A stretch of 64,000 nt of DNA from Candidatus Jettenia sp. AMX2 (GCA_030583665.1 CP129469.1:496001-560000); one strand, 5' to 3'; counted from the first letter of the stretch, positions 44,198-53,747 are shown. Notes: generated by a model from the letters alone, not told the origin. Numbers and translations are program-made.

Positions 44198-46381
44198 ATG
44201 TCAAAAATCATCTGTTCCGCCGCTATACGCGGCGCGTATCAAGTTGTAGATAAGGCGGATAAGAAACTCGCTGAGGCAATTGCCCAGAAAGGGCGTGATT
44301 GCAAGGTTGAGTTTCCCAATACGGCGTATTATTTGCCCATCATTTATTCTATGACAGGCATTCCTGTAAAAACGCTGGAAGATTGTGAAAACATTATTGG
44401 CCTGGCAAGGAGCATGCTGCCTCCGCTACCTGCAGAAAATCACTGGGTACCCTATTTGGGACACACCCTGGATGCAGGGATGGCAACGCTGTTTGCAGAA
44501 GAGGTATATGAAGCCTGTAAATATTTAATAGGACCCCATCCTGTAGACGGAATATGGCTGGGAGCTGCTGATGATATTATTATGCGTGAACGCGGTATCG
44601 AATTCGTTGATGGTACAGCCCCCGGTTTTGCTGCTATTGTAGGATGTGCCCCGGATGCGGATACAGCAGTTAAAATCGCCAGGGAACTCCAGCAGAAAAA
44701 TCTCTATGTATTTATGCAATCCGATAACCTCGGTGTGTCCTTTGCGGAACAATTAGCGGAAAAAGATGTACAAATGGGATGGGATACCAGGCTTGTTCCA
44801 TTTGGAAAGGAAACCTCTGCTGCTGTGTATGCTTTAGGCTTTGCAAACAGGGCTGCACTCTCGTTTGGCAACGTGAAGCCGGGTGATTACAAGAAAAACC
44901 TTCTCTATAATAAGAATCGTATCTTCGCCTTTGTTCTTGCAATAGGTACAGCGGTTACTGATGAACAATATGCGAATGCGGCAGGTGCAATCAATTACGG
45001 CTTTCCTACGATTTCGAATATTGACATTCCTGAAATATTACCGACAGGTGTCTGTACGTATGAACATGTCGTATCAAGGGTACCGGTTGATAAGATCGTT
45101 GACAAATGTATTGAGGTCAGAGGATTAAAGATATCCGTACACAAGATTGATATTCCGGTAGCTTACGGCCCTGCTTTTGAGGGTGAGCGTATCAGAAAAG
45201 AAGAGATGCAAATTGAAATAGGCGGCCCCGGAACGCCGGCATTTGAATATGTATGTACCAAAGAGATTGACGAAGTAGAAGATGGTAAGATTCGGGTCGT
45301 CGGTCCTGACCTTGATGAAATTCCACAGGGACCTGGTGTTTCTGTTGGTATTATGGTTGAGGTGTACGGCAGGAAAATGCAGCCTGAGTTTGAGCCTATT
45401 TTTGAGCGTCAAATGCACCGGTTCCTGGGAGAGGCCCAGGGATTATTCCACATGGGTCAGAGAGACACCATACGCCACCGAATCAGTAAGGAAGCGTTTA
45501 AAGCCGGTTTCAGGCTCAAGCACATTGGCACCATCATTCATGCCAAGTTTCATGGCGAGTTTGGTGCTATCCTTGATAAAGTTCAGGTTACGTTGTATAC
45601 AAAGAAGGAAGATGTAGAAAAACTGTTGGACGATGTACGGGCTGCATATGCGGAGCGTGATGCGAGGCTGAAGGGTATGACTGATGAGTCCGTAAATGTG
45701 TTTTACAGTTGTACCTTATGTCAGAGTTTCGCTCCTACCCATATCTGTATTGTGACGCCGGAGCGTTCAGGGCTTTGTGGCTCTGTAAGCTGGTTAGACG
45801 GAAAAGCAGGTTATGAAATTAATCCAACAGGGCCGAACCAGCCAATTGAAAGAGGAAAAATAGTCAATGAAGGTCTGGGGCAATGGGAGGGAACTAATTC
45901 ATTTATTTATAATGGTTCTAACCGGTCACTTGAGAAGGTGAGTTTGTATAGTATTATGACAGACCCCATGACAAGCTGTGGGTGTTTTGAATGTATTTCT
46001 GCGATGTTACCCATGACAAACGGGATTATGGTGGTAGACAGGGATTTTACCGAGATGACTCCCTGTGGTATGAAATTTTCTACGTTAGCTGGTACGGTCG
46101 GTGGAGGTTTACAAACTCCCGGTTTTATGGGACACAGCAAGTTTTATCTGAGCAGCAAAAAATTCATATCGGCCGATGGTGGCCTTGCCCGTGTTGTATG
46201 GATGCCAAAGGCACTTAAGGAAGAGTTGCAAGAGATGCTTGCTCAGACAGCAGAAAGCCTGGGCCTCGAGGATTTTCTCAATAAAATAGCTGACGAGACC
46301 ATTGCTCAGACAGAAGAAGAAGTTCTGGCATATATGCAAAAAGTTAATCATCCTGCGCTGGTTCTGGCGCCAATGTTATAA
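44198..46381 (+). CDS. acsB: Acetyl-CoA synthase (CODH/ACS beta subunit)
   Basis: A 727-residue full-length bacterial-type ACS, including the N-terminal domain that contacts CO dehydrogenase (absent in archaea). The A-cluster ligands are visible: 'CTLCQSFAPTHIC' near residue 506, a fourth Cys in 'ERSGLCGS', and 'MTSCGCFECISAML' near 594 with the Cys-Gly-Cys pair holding the distal nickel. It joins the methyl group from the corrinoid protein with CO from CooS and CoA to make acetyl-CoA. It starts 23 bases after cooS and is co-transcribed. Confidence 0.95.
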   Translation: MSKIICSAAIRGAYQVVDKADKKLAEAIAQKGRDCKVEFPNTAYYLPIIYSMTGIPVKTLEDCENIIGLARSMLPPLPAENHWVPYLGHTLDAGMATLFAEEVYEACKYLIGPHPVDGIWLGAADDIIMRERGIEFVDGTAPGFAAIVGCAPDADTAVKIARELQQKNLYVFMQSDNLGVSFAEQLAEKDVQMGWDTRLVPFGKETSAAVYALGFANRAALSFGNVKPGDYKKNLLYNKNRIFAFVLAIGTAVTDEQYANAAGAINYGFPTISNIDIPEILPTGVCTYEHVVSRVPVDKIVDKCIEVRGLKISVHKIDIPVAYGPAFEGERIRKEEMQIEIGGPGTPAFEYVCTKEIDEVEDGKIRVVGPDLDEIPQGPGVSVGIMVEVYGRKMQPEFEPIFERQMHRFLGEAQGLFHMGQRDTIRHRISKEAFKAGFRLKHIGTIIHAKFHGEFGAILDKVQVTLYTKKEDVEKLLDDVRAAYAERDARLKGMTDESVNVFYSCTLCQSFAPTHICIVTPERSGLCGSVSWLDGKAGYEINPTGPNQPIERGKIVNEGLGQWEGTNSFIYNGSNRSLEKVSLYSIMTDPMTSCGCFECISAMLPMTNGIMVVDRDFTEMTPCGMKFSTLAGTVGGGLQTPGFMGHSKFYLSSKKFISADGGLARVVWMPKALKEELQEMLAQTAESLGLEDFLNKIADETIAQTEEEVLAYMQKVNHPALVLAPML

Positions 46382-46445
46382 GAACATTGTTCGATAATAT
46401 CAAGATTTACAATAAATTTACGGTTTTAACTATGGAGCTTTGTTC

Positions 46446-47057
46446 ATGATTTTTCCAATAACATCCGTAAGTAGTAAGGACGAGGAGAGCGAAGAGAAGG
46501 AAAAGCAGCGTGGTGGCGATATTGCTTCAAAGCTGTTGAAAACCCGTACCATCATCGTTACGGATGAAGTAAATAAGAAGATGGCGCAGCAGATTATTAC
46601 ACAGCTTTTACTTCTTGAAGCCGAAAACAATGACGAGATCAAGGTGTTTATTAATTCCCCCGGAGGTGATGCCGATGCCGGTTTTGCGATTTTCGATATG
46701 ATGCGTTTTGTTAAGCCGGAAATAAAGGCTATTTGTACAGGGGTTGTAGCAAGTGCTGCCGTGATAATTCTTCTGGGGGCAAGAAAGGAAAACAGGTTTA
46801 GCCTGCCAAATGCACGTATTCTGATCCATCAGCCCTCGACGGGCATTCATGGAACTGCTGCGGATATTCAGATTGAAGCGAATGAAATCCTTAAATGTCG
46901 TGAAAAGATTAACCGGTTGATTGCTGCTGAAACCGGACAAACTTTTGAAAGGGTGGAGACAGATACCAAGAGAAATTTTTGGATGTCAGCCGAAGAGGCT
47001 CTTAAATACGGTCTGATTAGTAAAGTTATTCAAACAGGTGATGATTTGAAATCGTAA
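46446..47057 (+). CDS. ClpP-like protease with altered triad
   Basis: A 203-residue ClpP-family serine protease. ATG 46446 is preferred over TTG 46440 because GGAG is 9 bases ahead of it. The fold marks are 'FINSPGGDADAGFAIFDMM', the Ser in 'GVVASAAVIILLGA' (residue 103) and the His in 'ILIHQPSTGI' (residue 128). The spacing to the third triad position is exactly that of E. coli ClpP (Ser97, His122, Asp171), but the residue there is Asn177 ('TKRNFWMSAEEA'). Some ClpP paralogues with Asn are known to need a partner ClpP. It sits between acsB and acsC, so it may service this complex. Confidence 0.85.
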   Translation: MIFPITSVSSKDEESEEKEKQRGGDIASKLLKTRTIIVTDEVNKKMAQQIITQLLLLEAENNDEIKVFINSPGGDADAGFAIFDMMRFVKPEIKAICTGVVASAAVIILLGARKENRFSLPNARILIHQPSTGIHGTAADIQIEANEILKCREKINRLIAAETGQTFERVETDTKRNFWMSAEEALKYGLISKVIQTGDDLKS

Positions 47058-47103
47058 TTGTATGCTTAACATCAGATATCAGCCGGGAAAAATTTTATAG
47101 TTG

Positions 47104-47155
47104 AAAACCACCCTTTATCCTTTTTTACTGAGAAGTATAAACGGGTGGTTTTTTT
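47104..47155 (+). terminator. Rho-independent terminator after clpP-like gene
   Basis: 'AAAACCACCC' (47104-47113) pairs with 'GGGTGGTTTT' (47143-47152), followed by a T-run. It implies that acsC and the following genes have their own promoter in 47156-47266, or that transcription reads through partly. Confidence 0.75.
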
Positions 47156-47266
47156 CATTTATTTCTGTAGTATAGGGAAAATGATTAACAGGACCACAGA
47201 GAAAGGATAAAAGGTAATTGAGGTGAGGTTCTGGCAATATCTATTTATGCGAAAGGATAGTAAGGA

Positions 47267-48607
47267 ATGGCATTAACTGGATTAGATATTTATAAACTAC
47301 TTCCCAAAACGAATTGTAAGAAATGTGGAAGACCTACATGCCTGGCATTTGCTATGCAATTGGCACAAAAAAAAGCAAGCTTGTCAGACTGTCCGGATGT
47401 AAGTGAAGAAGCGAAGAATGTGCTTGGAGCTGCTTCTGCTCCCCCAATCAAACTCGTAACTATTGGTACTGGTGATAAGAAAGTGGAGATTGGAGAGGAG
47501 AATGTATTATTCAGACATGAAGAAAAATTTTATCATCCGACCGGTGTGGCTGTTACCATTCACGATGATTTGGATGATACCGTTTTTCAGGACAGGCTGA
47601 AAAAGATTAACAGCTTGAAAATTACCCGTGTTGGTACTGAAAACGATATTGATTTAGTGGCAGTAATCAACAAGAGTGCCGGTACAGAGAAGTTTACACA
47701 AGCAGCAAAAGTGGTTAGTGGCAATTCTCATTTGAATATTATTTTAAGCAGTGCCTCAGTTGAAAATATGAAAGCAGCTTTGGAAACGTGTGCCGGGAAA
47801 AGGCCTTTAATACACGGTGCAAATTCTGAAAACTGTGAGGCTATGGCGGCATTGGCAAAGGAAAAAAACTGTCCTATGACAGTTACCGCCACAACGCTTG
47901 AAGAACTTGCCGATTTAACCGAGCGGGTAAAAAAAGCTGGTGTCGAAGAGATTGTCCTGGATGTAAGTGGCAACAATCCCAAGGAAGTGCTTCACAAACT
48001 AACAAAAGTAAGAAGGTCAGCATTAAAGAAGAATTTTCGCGCCCTTGGGTTCCCCATAATTACTTTTATTGCAGAAGATGACCCATTCATGGAAATTGCC
48101 CTTGCAAGCACCTATCTGGTTAAATATGCAGGTATTGTTGTGGTTAATAGTTGTGAGACGTGGTCAATTATGCCGCTGCTTACCGTCAGGGCGAATATAT
48201 TTACTGACCCGCAAAAACCCATTCAGGTGGAGCCAAAACTGTATGCGGTGGGAGATGTCAAAGAAGATTCTCCTGTCTTGTTTACAACGAACTTTTCGCT
48301 TACCTATTATACTGTTGAAGGTGAAGTTGAAGGAAGCCGTATCCCTGCATACATCTTATCGGTAGATACCGGCGGAACTTCTGTGTTGACGGCTTATTCC
48401 GGTGATAAACTGAATGATAAGGTTGTAGCCAAGGCAATGGAGCATGCACAAGTTGAGACAAAAGTAAAACACAGAAAACTGATTATTCCCGGACTTGTGG
48501 CAGTTATGTCAGGAAAGTTGCAGGAGACCCTTGGCTGGGAGATTCTTGTAGGACCGCGCGAAGCGTCGGGAATCCCGTCCTATTTGAAAACAGTATGGAG
48601 ACCTTAA
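47267..48607 (+). CDS. acsC: Corrinoid/iron-sulfur protein large subunit
   Basis: A 446-residue CFeSP large (gamma) subunit. The N-terminal 4Fe-4S site is 'NCKKCGRPTCLAFAMQL' with the fourth Cys in 'LSDCPD' (residues about 16-46). The middle TIM-barrel domain has 'HGANSENCEAMAALAKEKNC'. The C-terminal domain (from about residue 310) carries the cobamide site ('VDTGGTSVLTAYSGD'). With AcsD it holds the methyl-cobamide that passes the methyl group from AcsE to AcsB. It has its own leader after a terminator. Confidence 0.95.
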   Translation: MALTGLDIYKLLPKTNCKKCGRPTCLAFAMQLAQKKASLSDCPDVSEEAKNVLGAASAPPIKLVTIGTGDKKVEIGEENVLFRHEEKFYHPTGVAVTIHDDLDDTVFQDRLKKINSLKITRVGTENDIDLVAVINKSAGTEKFTQAAKVVSGNSHLNIILSSASVENMKAALETCAGKRPLIHGANSENCEAMAALAKEKNCPMTVTATTLEELADLTERVKKAGVEEIVLDVSGNNPKEVLHKLTKVRRSALKKNFRALGFPIITFIAEDDPFMEIALASTYLVKYAGIVVVNSCETWSIMPLLTVRANIFTDPQKPIQVEPKLYAVGDVKEDSPVLFTTNFSLTYYTVEGEVEGSRIPAYILSVDTGGTSVLTAYSGDKLNDKVVAKAMEHAQVETKVKHRKLIIPGLVAVMSGKLQETLGWEILVGPREASGIPSYLKTVWRP

Positions 48608-48613
48608 AGACTA

Positions 48614-50542
48614 GTGGAAAACTCACATTATAAGGTAAATTTTTTCCCGGATGAAGTTACAGTCGAGATTGAGAAAGGCATGACCATTCTTGATGCTGCT
48701 TACAAAGGGGACCTTTTTATCAATGCTTTATGCGGAGGTGATGGTACGTGCGGCAAATGCAAGGTGATCCTTAAAAGCGGGATCACTGAGAGTATGCCTA
48801 CTACGCATATTTCCCGGTCAGAGACAGAAGAAGGATATGTACTGGCTTGTGGAACAAAGGTAATGGGTGACCTGGAGGTATTTATACCTGAAGAGTCCAG
48901 GCTTGATAAGGGGCAGGTTTTAGTAAGTGAATATCCGCAGTTTTCCGGTTCCCTTGCAGCAGTTAGCCAGGGAGTAGAGCAATTTCCGAAGAATCCGTTA
49001 ACAAGGAAGATATATCTGGAATTATCTCCTCCCTGTATGGATGATAGTATGGCAGATTATGAGAGAGTTTGCCAGGATATTATGGTGAAAACCGGCATTC
49101 CCCTGGAGAAGTTGACAACAAATTTTGCGGTACTGAAACATTTGCCTGTAATTCTGAGAAATAGCAGGTGGAAGGTGACTGCGACCCTCGGATACAGGGG
49201 GTCATCTTATGAGATACTTGAAGTACAGGCGGGTGATGTAAGTGCAAATAACTACGGAGTTGCTGTAGATGTCGGTACAACCACCGTGGTAGCGCATCTG
49301 CTTAATCTCTCTCATCCGGAAACCCTTGATAGTGAAGCTACCTACAATTCACAGATTAAATACGGAGATGATTATATCCAGCGAATAATATATGCTGAGC
49401 AAAATGATGCAATGGAAATCTTACAGGAATCCCTTGCGGAAGATATTAATCATTTAATCTCCACACTGGTAAAAAGAAATAAGATAAGTATCCATGACAT
49501 CTGTGCCGTTGTTTGTGCCGGGAATACCGTAATGACCCACTTTCTTGTTGGTTTGGATCCTACCAATATCAGAAAGGAACCGTATCTTCCTGCTGCAGGT
49601 TTTATACCGCCTTTTTGTGCCCATGAGGCAGGCATAAAGATCAACAATCATGGTTTGCTTTATACATTGCCAGGTGTCGGGGCATATGTGGGGGGAGACA
49701 TTACTTCCGGTGTTTTGGCAATTGGCCTGGATAATGCCGAAGTACTATCGCTCCTTATTGATATAGGTACGAATGGCGAGATTGTGCTGGGGAATAAAGA
49801 CTGGATGGTATGTTGCTCTGCATCTGCCGGACCTTCCTTTGAGGGCAGCGGTATCTCCTGTGGAATGCGTGCAGCGAAAGGTGCGATAGAACAGATACAT
49901 ATTAAAAAGAATTTTGATGTTGATTATAAGTCTATTGGTGATGCCCCTCCTTCTGGAATATGCGGTTCTGGATTGCTGGACTGCCTGGCAAATCTTCTGA
50001 GAAGCGGTGTTATTGACAGAACAGGAAATTTTCAGAAAGGAATAGATACCGAGCGATTAAGAAAGACAGATGACGGATATGAATTTATCCTGGTTGATAA
50101 GAGCGAAACTGCGGCAAAAAAAAGAGATATTGTTATTACTCAGGCAGATATTCAGAATCTTATACGTTCCAAGGCGGCGATATATTCAGCGATTGCAACA
50201 TTAATTGAATCAATGAGTATGGATATAAATGATATTGAACAACTCTATTTAGCAGGAGGTTTTGGTAACTACCTGGATATACGAAGTGCTATTACCATCG
50301 GAATGCTGCCGGATATTATGGAATCAAAGGTCCGGTTTGTTGGAAATACTTCCGTAATTGGAGCAAAATTATCATTATTTTCCAATGACGCTTATGAGGT
50401 GGCAAAAACAATTGCATCAAGGATGACCTATTTTGATCTTATGAATAATAACAGATATATGGAAGAGTACATATCCGCAAATTTTTTACCCCATACGGAT
50501 ATTGAAAAATTCCCATCGGTAGCAGAGGAATTGAAAATATAA
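48614..50542 (+). CDS. acsV: Corrinoid activation/regeneration protein (RACo type)
   Basis: A 642-residue protein. The N-terminal [2Fe-2S] ferredoxin domain shows 'ALCGGDGTCGKCKV' and a later 'VLACGTKV' (residues about 38-80). A linker follows, then a C-terminal ASKHA-type ATP-binding domain from about 210 ('VDVGTTTVVAHLLNL', 'LLIDIGTNGEIVL', 'LYLAGGFGNYLDI'). The family reactivates the cobalt of the CFeSP by ATP-driven reduction when it falls to Co(II). It starts at GTG 48614, 6 bases after acsC. Confidence 0.9.
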   Translation: MENSHYKVNFFPDEVTVEIEKGMTILDAAYKGDLFINALCGGDGTCGKCKVILKSGITESMPTTHISRSETEEGYVLACGTKVMGDLEVFIPEESRLDKGQVLVSEYPQFSGSLAAVSQGVEQFPKNPLTRKIYLELSPPCMDDSMADYERVCQDIMVKTGIPLEKLTTNFAVLKHLPVILRNSRWKVTATLGYRGSSYEILEVQAGDVSANNYGVAVDVGTTTVVAHLLNLSHPETLDSEATYNSQIKYGDDYIQRIIYAEQNDAMEILQESLAEDINHLISTLVKRNKISIHDICAVVCAGNTVMTHFLVGLDPTNIRKEPYLPAAGFIPPFCAHEAGIKINNHGLLYTLPGVGAYVGGDITSGVLAIGLDNAEVLSLLIDIGTNGEIVLGNKDWMVCCSASAGPSFEGSGISCGMRAAKGAIEQIHIKKNFDVDYKSIGDAPPSGICGSGLLDCLANLLRSGVIDRTGNFQKGIDTERLRKTDDGYEFILVDKSETAAKKRDIVITQADIQNLIRSKAAIYSAIATLIESMSMDINDIEQLYLAGGFGNYLDIRSAITIGMLPDIMESKVRFVGNTSVIGAKLSLFSNDAYEVAKTIASRMTYFDLMNNNRYMEEYISANFLPHTDIEKFPSVAEELKI

Positions 50543-50585
50543 TGTTATGAATACCCGTGGCGAATTGTTATGAAGGAATATTTCT

Positions 50586-51377
50586 ATGGCATTTAACATT
50601 GCAGTGGCCGGTAAGGGCGGTACGGGGAAATCAACCCTTTCGGCCCTCATAATCCGATATATTACAGAAGAACTTGGTAAGCCGGTGTCTGCTGTTGATG
50701 CGGATCCCAATGCTTCTTTAGGCACACTCCTCGGATTACAGATAAAAAATACCGTTGCTGATATCCGTGAAGATATTGTAGAGAAGAAGGTTGATTTTTC
50801 AGGGATGTCGAAAGACAGGTATATTGAATATGCGATCGAAGAATCTATCATTGAAACAACTAAGTTTGACCTCTTAACTATGGGCAGGCCTGAAGGTCCT
50901 AAGTGTTACTGTTATGTAAATAACCTCCTGCGTAAATATTTGGATAAGGTTGGGACAACGTACCCATTTATCGTAACAGATAACGAAGCAGGCATGGAAC
51001 ATCTCTCACGAAGGACAACCAATAACGTAGATCTTTTGATAATTGTAAGTGAACCTACAATTGTAGGCGCATTAACGATGGAAAGGATTCTTAAATTAGC
51101 TGAATCGCTTCCGGTTACAATAAGGCAGAAGGCATGTGTACTAAACAGGGTCCCGGTGAATGGTATTCATGAGAATCTTCAGCAGAAATTGTATAGTATA
51201 GGGATAGAGGTGTCTGCGATCTTTCCGTTTAATACCGAGATATATGATACTGCTGCATGCGGAGCTTCTGTATTTGAAATCTCCCGGGAGAATGAGGTAT
51301 ATGGAAAGCTTGGTAAATTCTTACAAAAATATCTGCCGGCAGGCATGTTTGACAGAAATACAATCAGTAACAGATGA
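50586..51377 (+). CDS. cooC: Second CooC-type ATPase
   Basis: A 263-residue P-loop ATPase with deviant Walker A 'GKGGTGKSTLS' (residues 8-18), 'VSAVDADPNASLGTLLG' and the metal-binding CxC 'PKCYCYVNNLLR' near residue 114. It has the same architecture as the first CooC, but the sequence is well diverged, so this is not a recent duplication. It lies between acsV and acsD. It may serve the nickel of AcsB (the AcsF role), while the first CooC serves CooS; this division is an inference. Confidence 0.85.
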   Translation: MAFNIAVAGKGGTGKSTLSALIIRYITEELGKPVSAVDADPNASLGTLLGLQIKNTVADIREDIVEKKVDFSGMSKDRYIEYAIEESIIETTKFDLLTMGRPEGPKCYCYVNNLLRKYLDKVGTTYPFIVTDNEAGMEHLSRRTTNNVDLLIIVSEPTIVGALTMERILKLAESLPVTIRQKACVLNRVPVNGIHENLQQKLYSIGIEVSAIFPFNTEIYDTAACGASVFEISRENEVYGKLGKFLQKYLPAGMFDRNTISNR

Positions 51378-51525
51378 TAAAACAAAAAACATTGTCACTC
51401 AGGTTTAATACGGAAGGTCTGGCTGTTTACGGCAGGCGATCAACAACCGTAAAATGATAACCTGTAATATTACAAATTTTTTTGATCAGGATGTTGTTAA
51501 TTATCGACCGGTAAGTAGGAGACAA

Positions 51526-52488
51526 ATGATGGAAATACCAAATGTTGCGGATAAGTGGACAGGTGGTGTCTTCGAGGTGACCATTGGTGCCACAAAGGAT
51601 AAAGGAGGCAGTCGGCAAAAAACAATTACTATTGGCGGCTCAAAATGTGTTCCTTTCATTGATTTTGAAGGAAATCCGGGTCATAGACCGGTAATTGCCA
51701 TGGATGTTTATGATACTGCCCCTGATGACTGGAACGAGACGTTAGCCGGCCCTTTTGCTGATGTGATTAATGATCCGGCACTTTGGGCAAAAAAATGCGT
51801 TGAACAGTACGGAGCAGATTTGATTTGCCTTAAACTGGACGGTATCCACCCTGACAAGGGTAACAGAAGTGCGGAAGATGCAGTGAAAACGGTAAAGTCT
51901 GTACTTGCAACGGTAGGCGTTCCATTGATTATCTGGGGATGTGAACACGATGAAAAGGATAACGAGGTAATGCCTAAAGTAAGCCAGGCTGCCAAAGGAG
52001 AGAACTGTCTGATGGGTATTGTATCTCAGGATAATTATAAGGTGCTTACAGCCACATGTCTTGCAGATGGGCATGGGATTATTACGATGGCTCCTGTAGA
52101 TATTAATATTGGGAAACAGGTGAATATCCTTGTATCTGAAATGGATTTTCCGCTCAACAGGATAGTTATGTTCCAATCAACCGGTGCATTAGGGTATGGT
52201 CTGGAATATTCCTACTCCATTCAGGAACGTGAGCGGCTGGCGGCTCTCATGGGTGACAGGATGATGTCTATGCCGGTAATCTGTGATGTCGGACATGAAG
52301 CATGGAGATCGAAAGAGGCAAAATCAGACGATAACGATGCGCCACAATGGGGTCACAGAGATCAAAGAGGGCCGTTATGGGAAACTATTACTGCCGCTAG
52401 TCTTCTGCAATCGGGCGTTGACATTATCCGTATGAACCATCCCCGGGCAGTTGCGACCGTAAAAGATTGTATTAACCGTTTATATTAG
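51526..52488 (+). CDS. acsD: Corrinoid/iron-sulfur protein small subunit
   Basis: About 320 residues from the ATG at 51526. This start is chosen because TAGGAGAC stands 5-8 bases ahead and because known AcsD proteins begin at this point ('EIPNVADKWTGGVFEVTIGA'); the frame is open upstream to 51454. A TIM-barrel body follows, with 'YGADLICLKLDGIHPDKGN' and 'QSTGALGYGLEYSYSIQERE'. It has no Fe-S cluster and forms the heterodimer with AcsC that binds the cobamide. It follows cooC2 and precedes acsE by 41 bases. Confidence 0.9.
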   Translation: MMEIPNVADKWTGGVFEVTIGATKDKGGSRQKTITIGGSKCVPFIDFEGNPGHRPVIAMDVYDTAPDDWNETLAGPFADVINDPALWAKKCVEQYGADLICLKLDGIHPDKGNRSAEDAVKTVKSVLATVGVPLIIWGCEHDEKDNEVMPKVSQAAKGENCLMGIVSQDNYKVLTATCLADGHGIITMAPVDINIGKQVNILVSEMDFPLNRIVMFQSTGALGYGLEYSYSIQERERLAALMGDRMMSMPVICDVGHEAWRSKEAKSDDNDAPQWGHRDQRGPLWETITAASLLQSGVDIIRMNHPRAVATVKDCINRLY

Positions 52489-52529
52489 AGTTTGTTACAC
52501 ATTACTAAGGAGAAAGGATAAAACATACA

Positions 52530-53315
52530 ATGATTTCCATAGCTGAGCGCATCAACGGTATGTTTAAAGACGTACGTGAGGCGATAAAGAATAAAGACCC
52601 GAAGGCTGTGAAGGAACTTGCCATTAAGCAAACTGAAGCCGGCGCAAGTTTCCTGGATGTGAATGTTGGCACTGCGGCTGCTGATCCGGCAGAAGCAATG
52701 AAGTGGCTTATTGAAGTTATCCAGGATACGGTAAAGACTCCCATTGCGATTGATAGTCAAAAGTATGATGTAGTGAAGGCTGGTTTATCAGTGATTAAAA
52801 ACGAGGTGCTTATCAATTCATCAAAAGGTGACCCTGAAGAGCTGGACCGGTATCTGTCTCTTGCAAAAGATTATAATGCATCATTGATATGCCTTACTAT
52901 GGACAAGTGTGGTATTCCTCAGGATGTTGAGCGGCGTATGGAGATTGCTATGAAGATAGTGGAAAAGGCAATGGAACACGATTTTGAACTTTCAAAGATT
53001 TATATCGATCCTGTGCTTTTCCCCATTAACGTTGATCAAAAGCAGCCGGCGCTTATGTTTGATATCTTTAATCAGATCAGGATGATCTCTGACCCTCCTC
53101 CACACAGGAACGTAGGGCTGAGCAACTTTTCCCAGGGAACAAAGGAAAAGAGACTTTTGGCCAGAACGTTTCTGACTATGGGCATTTCCTATGGGCTGGA
53201 TGCTGCGGTGATGGATGTCCTTGATAAGGATCTCATGGATGCGGCTCTTACTGCGGAAATTATTATGAACCAGCATGTTTATAGTGACTCTTACCTTACC
53301 GCGTGCAGAAAATAA
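52530..53315 (+). CDS. acsE: Methyltetrahydrofolate:corrinoid/iron-sulfur protein methyltransferase
   Basis: A 261-residue pterin-binding TIM barrel. It has 'IAERINGMFKDVREAI' at the N-terminus, 'GASFLDVNVGTAAADP' near residue 38, the pterin site Asp/Asn in 'PIAIDSQKYDVVKAG' near 72, and 'VGLSNFSQGT', whose Asn matches the residue that helps protonate the N5 of the folate in MeTr. It moves the methyl group of methyl-tetrahydrofolate to the Co(I) corrinoid of AcsCD. Last gene of the cluster; a hairpin follows. Confidence 0.95.
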   Translation: MISIAERINGMFKDVREAIKNKDPKAVKELAIKQTEAGASFLDVNVGTAAADPAEAMKWLIEVIQDTVKTPIAIDSQKYDVVKAGLSVIKNEVLINSSKGDPEELDRYLSLAKDYNASLICLTMDKCGIPQDVERRMEIAMKIVEKAMEHDFELSKIYIDPVLFPINVDQKQPALMFDIFNQIRMISDPPPHRNVGLSNFSQGTKEKRLLARTFLTMGISYGLDAAVMDVLDKDLMDAALTAEIIMNQHVYSDSYLTACRK

Positions 53316-53346
53316 AAGGCACATTTCAAAATTGTACCTTTTTCTT
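53314..53346 (+). terminator. Terminator-like hairpin after acsE
   Basis: 'AAAAGGCAC' and 'GTACCTTTTT' form a stem with one mismatch around an 11-base loop, with a T-run at 53339-53343. It stands directly after the acsE stop and right before the ATG of the thioesterase gene, which therefore lacks a usual ribosome site. Confidence 0.5.
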
Positions 53347-53348
53347 TT

Positions 53349-53747
53349 ATGAAAATACATGAGATCAAAACACGTGTTCGTTACCAGGAAACAGATCAGA
53401 TGGGGATCGTTTATTATGCCAACTTCTTTGTTTATTTTGAAATGGGCAGGACAGAGTTGCTGAGAAATGTAGGAATGCCATATTCCGAACTGGAGAAAGA
53501 ACACTTCTATTTTCCCGTTGCTGAAGCTCATTGCCGGTTCCGGTCGCCCGCCCATTATGATGATGTTCTTGTTATCCGGACATGGATTTCTGAGTTAAGA
53601 CATGCTACGATCAAATTTGACTATAAAGTTGTCCGCGAGAGTGATAACAAGCTTATTGCAGAAGGTTTCACAAAATTAGCCTGTCTCAATATCAACCGCA
53701 GACCTTCTCCGATACCAGAAAAGCTAAGAAATGCAATTGTTGAATAA
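53349..53747 (+). CDS. YbgC-type acyl-CoA thioesterase
   Basis: A 132-residue hotdog-fold protein. It has the 4HBT pattern 'YQETDQMGIVYYANFFVYFE' (residues 13-32), whose Asp16 is the family's active-site acid, and the later 'AHYDDVLVIRTWISELRHAT'. It probably hydrolyses short or aromatic acyl-CoA in the cytoplasm. It follows the acetyl-CoA synthase cluster by 33 bases, behind a terminator-like hairpin, so joint transcription is uncertain. Confidence 0.85.
   Translation: MKIHEIKTRVRYQETDQMGIVYYANFFVYFEMGRTELLRNVGMPYSELEKEHFYFPVAEAHCRFRSPAHYDDVLVIRTWISELRHATIKFDYKVVRESDNKLIAEGFTKLACLNINRRPSPIPEKLRNAIVE

Noticed and set aside
52992-53555. 187-residue minus-strand frame across acsE and the thioesterase gene
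   Set aside because: It crosses two well-supported genes and a hairpin and has no recognisable content.
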